Assembly: GCA_015178975.1 (NCBI GenBank) | Contig: WHVD01000074.1 | Span: forward strand, 62,001 to 126,000 | DNA length: 64,000 nucleotides | Direction: 5' to 3' | Source of the DNA: Hysterangium stoloniferum | Lineage: Eukaryota > Basidiomycota > Agaricomycetes > Hysterangiales > Hysterangiaceae | Shown here: one piece after another, positions 55,751 through 64,000 of the stretch | How the letters are laid out: every line of letters begins with the position of its first letter | How positions within the stretch are numbered: position 1 is the stretch's first letter | Program-made: the position numbers and the translations under genes | Notes under the pieces: generated by a model | Databases searched by the model: none | What the model was told of the DNA's origin: nothing | The model's input: the letters and a program-made list of their open reading frames with translations, nothing else

Positions 55751-58031
55751 ATACAGATCACTGCTGCGGCACCCCCCACCCCCGCTGACAAGAGAGGGCA
55801 AAACACCGGCAATGAAGTAGCTGGTAAGCACCGACCGTGAAGTATATTTCGAGAGTGACCTTTGTTTCTGTCCATGTTTGGATGAGTGGACCCCCAGTGG
55901 AAGTGAATCCGGTGGCGGCAGGCTTTATTGCACAACCATGCTGATGGTGACATAAGCGAGCCCAGCAGACAAATGGAGCGGAGCCATGGAGGGCTGGGAG
56001 TGAACACATCACGAATGTCGCCAAAAGAATCCGGTTGAAGGATCCTGTCAGGACCAGGAGGGGGAAGACAGAAAAGCTGTGTCTTCAAAGACCCATTGGA
56101 TTATCATAGGAACATAGGCAGCAATGGGCTGATGAAGTCGGCATAGTGTAGGATAGCCATTGTGGTTCAATCATAGGAACATGGTGGTGGTGGGTTGATG
56201 AATTCAAGGCAGTGTAGTCTAAGCCATTATGGTTCAAAGATCCAGAGTGGTTGACAGAAAGGCAGGATGGACTTCAAAGGGTGAAGGATATCTGTGCCAC
56301 CCATTTTCTGAACTCCCTGCCGGAAGGATGAATGGACCTCTCTATTGGCAGTGCCAGAACTAGAGTGGCGTCTGAGTGGAGATTCCAAGGAAAAATAAAA
56401 TTACTTAAGGGAACGCTGAGCAATACCTTGAGGGCCGGCCATTCAGACAATGGTGGCAAGAGACAAAGGCAGCAGGAGCTGACTCCACATGGTGAAGTGT
56501 AAAAGGGGAAATACTCCCAATTACAAAGAACATGGACTAATTTCATTAGTTTGTTCCAAGATACACCTATTCAAAATGCAGGGTGGAAGGTGTTGTAAGT
56601 GCAAATAAACACTAATGGACTAAGTTATGCACAGTCAGTCAGGTGAAACACTGAGAGTGAAAGCACAGAAAAGAGACAAACCTGGTAGGGTTTGGCAGGA
56701 AACATGCTGAGAGTGAAGAGCCAAAAAACCTTACCTGATACTTAAAAGCTTATGATGCTGAGACAGAATGAGACAGCATCAGTATGTAGCTCTGTAACCT
56801 GTGGGGCATCTACATGAGCTGGTTTTAAAGTAGGATTCTGCATAGTTCATACAAGTCAGAGGGTTATGCTGAGAGGTAAGCTCAAAATTAAAGGGGTTCT
56901 TTCTAACTACTATGAAAGTTGATTAGGCTTGTGTGAAAAACAAATTTTAAATTGCAACAAAACAGCAGGACCTGATTATGAATATATTCCCATAATTGTC
57001 AACAATTTGAAGAGCAATTCACTGCCATAGCCTAAAAGTCACTAACAAAAAGGCATGAAGTGTAATATAGATGGTTTCAGATTTTCAGCCAAGATTCACT
57101 AATATATTTTAACATACAGCAGTGTCATTGCAAATCAAATCTGACTAAGTCTGTGTGGTGAGAAAGTGAACAAGTATCTCACATGATTTCAGAAACTTTG
57201 AATTCCTCAAGATGATGAAATAATTATCACAGAAAAATCCATTCAACTAACATGCACATGTCAGGTCAATATTAGATCTGGTGAGTGTACATTGAATTGT
57301 TAATGTCTGCAAAATCCAAAAGATTGGAAAAAAGGAGATAACACCAAGGATGAAACCCAAAGATGATGTTATCAATATTAACTTAAAAACCATTATACTA
57401 CAATATAACCTGTAATGAAAGTAAAGCTAACATATATGTGTTGGAAGCCTTTATGCATTTGAACATGGTCAGTTAATTACTCTCCAGTCAATTGTTGAGA
57501 ATTGTGGGAATAGATACATATGTAATCAAGGACCTACTGTTTTTGGGGGATTTAATGACCTCCATTGGTAATTAGGTATATACTAGATATATAATATAAG
57601 GATGAGACATGTATTACTGCAGTATTTCAATTACAAGTTCATAATATGTCATGCATTATAAACTGTCAAATACTATATTTGGTACTTTTGGGTGCTTCCT
57701 AATGTTGCCCTTCATCTTGAGATTTCAGGAAAGCTTGATTGGGTAAAAGAACTCTTTTTGATCTGTTATTGACTTGTTCTCGAAGTCTGCTACTGAAAAA
57801 CTGCCTTTTCTTAAATTTTTGTGGACAAACTTCTATCATGCTTTAAACTAGCTGAACATGTACTGTAATAGAAATATTACAGTAAGTACAGGTCTCATCT
57901 GTTTTGTTAAAATTTAACTATCACCCATACTATTAAACGCAAACCTATTCAACCTTTAGAACAACACCAATTATTTCAACAAACATCTGCTAAGACTCGT
58001 GTCTACACCAGAATGTAGTATTGCCACCAAT
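55751..58031. other. AT-rich repeat-like region without a recognised gene
   Basis: CpG drops sharply from about 56050. A ~75-bp segment with ATCATAGGAACAT...CATTGTGGTTCA occurs twice in tandem (about 56103-56240). No intact frame or known motif was found; the region is probably decayed transposon sequence. Confidence 0.4.
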
Positions 58032-59589
58032 TGTTATGACCGGAATTCCCACTGGACTCCAGGCACTAACTTATCTGCACCTGCACCCTATATGCACCAA
58101 TTATCAGTTTACTGGAATACCCACCGGACTCTGTACATCAGACCTGTCCACGCTCGTCCTTCGTTACTTCATGTATCAGTCACTGGAATACCTGCCGGAC
58201 TCCGTCCCTGTCTATTTCTGACCCTGTCCCACACACCAGTCACCGGGACCCCATTTGGGAAACCTGTCAGCCCTCTAACTGAGCCCAGTTCCCATTATGG
58301 TCAAATGATCTGTCACAATTCGGACTCCACTCCCACACCATTCCCATTATGGTTTTATGACCTGTCACAATTCGGACTCTGCTCTGCTCCATTCCATTCC
58401 TAACACCAAGTTTGGTGTTTATTTATCTCGTTTCATGTTTGCTAGTTTAGTTTTCATTATTACTGGATTTGGTATGTTTATTCATTCCACAGTTGTTACA
58501 ACCGTGTTGCAGCCATTCGGCCCCAAGGATATCGCCACCTATCGACGATTCAAGTTATCGCTCAAGTCACCACATCGGAAACCATCACCCCTGATGCTGA
58601 TGTATGCTTTCGCGGTGATCAAACTCCATTTATGCCAACATCAAAATATACTCGTACTATCTGGTTAAACTTTTGATACATCCCTTTTATTATGATGATC
58701 CGCTCTATCCTATGTTTCACATATGTCTATCTATATTTGTAGTCCTCGAACTATTTCCTTTTACCGTAATTCCGCTCTTGGTTATCATCGGCCTCCGAAC
58801 TAATCATAAACTTCCCGTTCCTAGTCGAGCTTATTGTTAATACCATTTTCCGCCTTTCTCCCCGTTAGTATTTTCTAGATGCCTGTTACTTGTATATGAA
58901 CCCGCTGTAGTTGTAGTTACTGGGCAATCAGAATATCGACTCAGAATACCCTCTTACAACTCTAGCAGTCTCGTACTAAGAATCCCCTCATCCACCTTCA
59001 CGTGCGCTCATCCACTCTTGGTCGCCAACCCTTGGCCCGACACTTGACTTAACCTTCGGTCCCGATCGGTATCTTGCCGAAAGGAACTCGTTAGGATTAG
59101 TCTTCGCCCGCCCGAAATTTAAGGACACTCAACAGACATTTGTGAGGGTGCAGCACATAAGCTGAAGCCGAGTCCTTCCGATCGGTCCCTGTCAGCCAAC
59201 TGACATCAGTCAGTTTTCAGTTTTCAGTTCTTAACAACAGTCTATATAGTCTGGCAGATGTTGTACATACAATCCAGTCAGAAAATCAGCTTAGATTCCC
59301 CCCAGTAATCTTAGTATATTTTCTGCTCTAAACTCCTTTTTGAAACACACCACTTTTACTCGTCAGAGCCCATGGGCTCTGACCCATCTATCCCTCAACC
59401 TCCAATCTATTCATTTCAACTCCCCAACCTCTCAACCCACGAACCCCACCCACACTCCCCGTGATTCCTGTCCACCTGCTTGAAATTGGACAAGACGATC
59501 TCGTGAGGGCACAGCCTATCCGCTGAAGCCAAGTCTTACCAGCTTTCCCATGGGTTTCTCCAGAAACCCTCCATGTATGCAACTTAACA
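58032..59589 (+). mobile_element. Solo chromovirus LTR, split by a younger LTR
   Basis: TGTTATGACCGGAATTCC...GCAACTTAACA with a perfect 5-bp duplication CCAAT (58027-58031 and 59590-59594). Without the insert at 58494-59236 it is about 810 bp. It retains the TATA box, AGTCAGAAAAT, palindrome AGAGCCCATGGGCTCT and the shared motif (here CAGCCTATCCGCTGAAGCC). Confidence 0.92.
58494..59236 (+). mobile_element. Nested solo LTR, CpG-rich
   Basis: 743 bp, TGTTACAACCGTG...CAGTTCTTAACA, with a perfect 5-bp duplication ACAGT (58489-58493 and 59237-59241). It contains CAGCACATAAGCTGAAGCC near 59151 and a TCAGTTTTCAGTTTTCAG tail. CpG is frequent while the surrounding LTR is decayed, so it inserted much later. 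Confidence 0.92.
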
Positions 59590-60079
59590 CCAATGTTGGC
59601 CAATGTCAAGAAGGACTTGGCTTCAACTTATGTGTTGCATGCTCACCAGCTGTTCAGTTGTCCATATTTCAGATTAACAGAAACTGACCCTGTTTTGAAA
59701 AACCAAAAGGGTTGTCACAAATAATTCAAAATGAGGATTGGAATGGAGTGTCTTGATATTTTTTGAACTGAAAGTGATTATTATACTACTAATCCAGCAA
59801 CACGAAAAGATGAAATGGGTGAACAAGAAATGATGGCAGGGTAGACCTTACTAGGATCAATGATTGAGATGGAACAGGAAGGAGTCCAGGGGAAACAATC
59901 AGCAGACAAATAACTGCATGTCATACAGACTCAGGGCAGATTGGAATGTGAGATCTTCAAGCATATAGAGGGTATGGGATATCCAGATGGAGTCTGGGTG
60001 ACTATTTGTCCTTGACAGAGAGAAATATGATGATGTAGGATCTGGGGGCTGGTGGGGAACCAGCAACAAGACTATCATG

Positions 60080-60760
60080 ACAATGTCCAGAGAATATACT
60101 TGGCCCAGAATCTGATATGTTGTTAAGAACTATTGCAAATCCTGTACCACTTTTTATGCTCTAAATTGCACCATCACAAACCTTATGGCCATCTCAAGCA
60201 GCTTCTGATACCAGAACACCTGTGTAAGTCCATCTCTATGGATTTCATTGAACAGCTTCTGGCATCCAAGGGCCCTACTTCAATCCTTGTTGTTATTGAT
60301 TGAGTTCCCAAGTCGGGCATCTTCATCCCCACACATGACACCATGACATCTATGCAATTTGCAGAACTATTCATTATTCACATGTTTTCCAAACATGGTG
60401 CCCCATCTAATATCTAATGTCACTTCTGATCATGGTTCCAACTTCATCTAGCATTTCTTCACATCCCTTAGAAAAGTCCTTGACATGAAGTTACATTTCA
60501 CCTCCAGATATGACCCAGAAGCTGACAGGAAAACTGAGGGCATTAAACAAACATTGGAACAATACCTTGACATATATTGCAACTGCCAACAAGGCAATTG
60601 GAAATGTCTTCTTCACTCCCAGAGTCACATACAAATCATTTTTTTTTGCCAATGAAGGAACAATCCCAATATCACTGTCTACCTGGAATGTGACTTTGAG
60701 CAGGAGAAAACCATGAGAATCGCCTTAAGCTTGTTCTCCAAGACTGAGGGAGCTGAATTA
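60080..60760 (+). pseudogene. Ty3 integrase relic
   Basis: Fragments in changing frames match the chromovirus integrase: YCKSCTTF, the MDFIE region, VTSDHGSNFI, KLHFTSRYDPEADRKTE and LEQYLDIYCNCQQGNWK. The codon after the integrase (GAA TGT GAC) is TGT where copies 1 and 2 have TGA. Confidence 0.75.
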
Positions 60761-60779
60761 GTAGTAACTGAATCGGTAA

Positions 60780-62619
60780 TGTCGTGACCATTTTATTGAT
60801 GTGGAGTGGATGCAGCTTTCAAATTGTACTGCATATAGACATAAGAACCACGGTGTATTTTGATTAACGCCTGCATAACGTACAATTCATAAGTCAACCT
60901 TACGGGAGCCTCGAAGATCCTCTTCTCGTGGAAGGTTCTACAGGAAGGAGAACTAGTGGCTAAGCTAAAGGTTTAAAGAACTACTACTAACAAACTAATT
61001 GAGCTTATTTAATCCATTCGGGCGACATCCTGAAACTTGTATCGTCGATGGTCAAAGTTGTCACATGGCACTATGAAAACATATGAAATATATCTGCCGG
61101 TACACATCCGCTGGGACATAAGATGTTCTTGGTCCTTCGAATGGGCTTTTTCTTTCATGTTGTAATTCCCGGGTCGGGTTATAGCGATTAAAGCCTTAAG
61201 TTGGGTGTTGTGTCATTTTGTGGATATTCCAATGAACCTACGGGGAGCTGATAATACTCAATCAAATAGCTAGTAAGATCTCAGCTTCAGTTCTTAATGG
61301 GAGGACTATAGATAAATACTCACTCTTGACAGTAGTTAACCAAAGAGAATCCTTCGGATTTCTGATCCAGTCTGGTTCGGAAGAAAGAGATGCTCGGCAT
61401 ATTTTGGTAACCGCAGGTTCTCCTGAACCTTTTATATTGTACTCTTCAATGGTCTCAAACAAATATACTGTAGGTGGAAAGCGTTTTGGGCTGGCAACAG
61501 GATGCCTCCGACATACAAGGCTCGTCCCGGAAGGGCTCAAGGAGGCTGTTTGGCATCGCCTTGAGAAATAACAAGTACAAAATGACAAAAATGGTACGCA
61601 CTCGTCGTCAGGATACAATGCAAATGAACATTCCACATTTGCAAGCGTTACTTCATGACAGACAAGTTATATCAATACGACGACCTACTAGTATAGACAT
61701 CAAGGAGGGTGTACCTAGTTGTAAGTCATAGGGAGATATCGATAGATTGTGATCTTTGATAAATTGCATGACATATCGTGAGTAGAACTTCCATATTTCC
61801 CTTGGGCTAATCCAAACATAACAATTCATCCAGTTCATGGCTGACGTCACAGGAGGATCTATGTAGGTATACCTAATATACCATCGTGGTCAGCCGTGAA
61901 ATGTATAACTAAGATACTGCAACGTACTTCTTGCACACCGGTTGATCTTCAAAAGTAATTACCTCTGGTTCAGCAGGAGGCGGATTATTCCACGCCTTGT
62001 ATTCACAAAGGGGCGCGTCTGCGGGTCGAGACTTATAGGGAAACACCGAATGAGGAGCTCGAGGAAGCTCTTGCAGAAGACTATGGATATTTCCCAGAAC
62101 TTGGAATGTACCCTATGTCACCCAGAGCAATGGGAACACCGCTTTGGACAAGTGCCCTACAAAGGTAACCTGAAGAACGGTCGAGGCTTCCATATGTGAG
62201 AACCGCTGTAGGCATTATAGTAAGAATATACCAAAACCATTAAAGGGGCGGTAAAAACACAGCTAAAAGCTTGGCTGTTTAAGTGGATGTTGTCAACCTG
62301 TCATCCCGGACAGATAGTATATACAGTCTGATAGAACTCACTCATCCGAAACTTGCTGAAAAAATTTCGCAATCTCTCAATTGAGACGTCACGAAGAGAC
62401 GCAAGAGATGAGGCACTATACAAATAACTGTTACTTTATGGTACAACATGTTTTAATAATATGAAGTGTAACATCTGTATAGCCCAACTGTTGGAAGCCA
62501 CTAAACCATTGGCTGGCTCAGTGGTTCTCGGGATCTCGGCACTTCATAAGTAAAAATGGTTTTAAACGCTGGGAGGAAATGAGTACCCCTAATCTGGGAA
62601 GAAGAGTTCACAGTCGATT
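60780..62619 (+). other. CpG-bearing island with possible host exons
   Basis: Two plus-strand segments look coding. At 61326-61571 the frame VVNQRESFGFLIQSGSEE...LVPEGLKEAVWHRLEK is open; at about 61965-62165 another reads QQEADYSTPCIHKGARLRVETYRETPNEELEEAL...PLWTSALQR and ends at a GTAACC donor-like site. They may be exons of one gene whose other exons I cannot place. No family is recognised, and decay cannot be excluded. Confidence 0.35.
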
Positions 62620-63300
62620 GGAAAGTTTTAATGTTTAAAATTGTGAATTAGCCACTTTTTTAAGAGTATATATCATTTAAAATGGTATTTTGAGTATTAA
62701 CATTCAAAATATAGCTATGTTTTAGTTTGAAGCCAAAATGTATATTCGTGGCAATTGTCCACTTTTCGCGGCACCCTCACAGCAGTGCGCGGCACCTACA
62801 CAGTGAGATTCAATGTCGGAGTTTGAAAAACTTCCGAGCCTCGACAGTCAATATTTGCAAGTCCTGACCCAAAGCACACTATATCATTTGGTGACACTCT
62901 GATGGGCTTTTCTACTATCCACTGTGTTTCTTTCCAGTTATTCTACACTTCTGTAAGAGTTTGGGAATCTCTTACTTTGGAAAGGTACTATCCTTCCTCT
63001 TAGATAGTTGTCTCTTTTTCTTATTTTTTATAGCTTGCTCTTTGATTAGGTTAGGAGTACCTGGCTGATAGATTAAGCAGTGTAGGTTTAGTGTTTATCT
63101 GTTTTGGTCACTCCCACAGCAACAGATTATATTATACCAGTCAGGGAAATATATATACAATACAGTGCATACTGGACTTCCTGAAATTTACAGTATTCAG
63201 TTATTCCTCTTACATATTTCTCTAATGGTATATCATCATAACATTTTTTTGAACTGATTCTCATGTATTATTTATATAGTTTCTGTTCCATCATTTTCAC
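62620..63300 (+). repeat. Interspersed repeat R1, uninterrupted copy
   Basis: Continuous match to both halves of the copy around the hAT element (12280-12649 and 13729-14517). It carries CGCGGCACC boxes near 62770-62800 and the empty hAT site CACAGTGAGATTCAATG near 62800-62817. Confidence 0.8.
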
Positions 63301-63306
63301 AAACTA

Positions 63307-64000
63307 TGTTAGGATACATACAGGGCGGGTCTCCAGAGAAACCTGTGGGTATCTGGTAGGACTTGGCTTCAGCTTATAGGCTGCACCCTCACTAGATCGT
63401 GTTGTCCAATTTCAGACAGGCAGATGGGAATCCTGGGGAGTCCAGGTGGGGGTCGTGAGTCGTAAGTTGGAGGTTGTGGGTCGTGAGTTCAAGACTGGTG
63501 AGAGAGATAGATACGCCAGAGCCCATGGGCTCCGACTAGTGCGAGCAGTGTGAATCAAGTAGGGTTTTAGAGCGGAAAATGTATTAGATTACTGGGGGAA
63601 TCTAAGCTAATTTTCTGACTGGATTGTATGTACAACATCTGCCAGTTTAAATAGACCGTGGAGTAAATGTCATACTGAATCCAGTAATAATGAGACAAAG
63701 CGAGCAAAACATAAAATGGGAATAGTAAACACCAAATTGGTGTTAGGAACGGGACGGAACGGAGCGGAGTCCAAATCGTGACAAAGCATAACCCATAATG
63801 GGAAACGGAGTGGGAGTGGAGTACAAATCATGACAGGTCATTTGACTAAAATGGGAACGGGGCTTGATTAGAGCAGTGACGGGATTCTGAGCGGGGTCTG
63901 GTGACTGATGTGTGGGACGAAGACGGACATAGACAGAGATGGAGTCCGGGGGAAGTCCGGTGACTGATATGTGTTGTAATGAGATTGAACGTAACAAGTC
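63307..64000 (-). repeat. Chromovirus LTR, cut by the window end
   Basis: It starts TGTTAGGATACATACAGG and carries the shared motif near 63362, palindrome GAGCCCATGGGCTC near 63521, ATTTTCTGACT near 63611 and a TTTAAATAGACC promoter box near 63646 (minus strand). Whether an internal region follows is beyond the window. Confidence 0.88.

Noticed and set aside
56940-57900. Possible LINE endonuclease relic
   Set aside because: A GDLND-like stretch near 57560 is too short and no other LINE motif or poly(A) tail supports it.

Overview
The window looks like a transposon-choked stretch of a filamentous basidiomycete (probably agaricomycete) chromosome. The evidence is short GT-AG introns of about 40-110 bp in the host genes, Ty3 chromoviruses with a Tf1-like layout, Tc1/mariner and hAT elements, and heavy CpG to TpG/CpA decay of the repeats. 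This is inference from sequence style; no species is claimed.

Layout. 1-2231: decayed Ty3 and copia fragments. 2232-11403: a nearly complete Ty3 chromovirus on the minus strand (LTRs of 826 bp, 5-bp target duplication CAGGA), with a foreign solo LTR nested in its 3' LTR. Between pol and the 3' LTR it carries an antisense, intron-containing gene with a Zn2Cys6-type cysteine motif. 11404-14517: an interspersed repeat split by a non-autonomous hAT element. 14518-19270: a truncated, CpG-decayed second copy of the chromovirus with the same antisense gene. 20498-22478: a miniature solo LTR and a three-exon protein kinase-like gene. 22600-36922: a pile of copia and Ty3 remnants, including a nest of a copia LTR split by a Ty3 LTR, split by another copia LTR, which holds two Tc1/mariner elements. 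36923-38858: a small CpG-bearing island. 38859-41508: a TRIM and a gag-only copia-like element, each with target-site duplications. 42425-44595: a third chromovirus end, again with the antisense gene. 44600-47670: minisatellites and repeats. 47700-55750: the main host-gene island, with two uncharacterised genes, a probable pseudogene and an intact seven-exon FAD-dependent oxidoreductase. 55750-64000: AT-rich sequence, a doubly nested solo LTR, a Ty3 integrase relic, a possible host exon cluster, a repeat copy and an LTR that runs off the window.

The most unusual system is the chromovirus. Its first-strand primer site is predicted to pair with the 5' end of its own mRNA, as in Tf1 of fission yeast. 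It also carries a separately promoted antisense gene for a coiled-coil/Zn-cluster/acidic-tail protein, conserved with both introns in three copies. Most retroelement copies are damaged by stop codons or frameshifts, many of them at former CpG sites. The apparently intact coding genes are the kinase-like gene, the oxidoreductase and the uncharacterised gene at 48957-50146.
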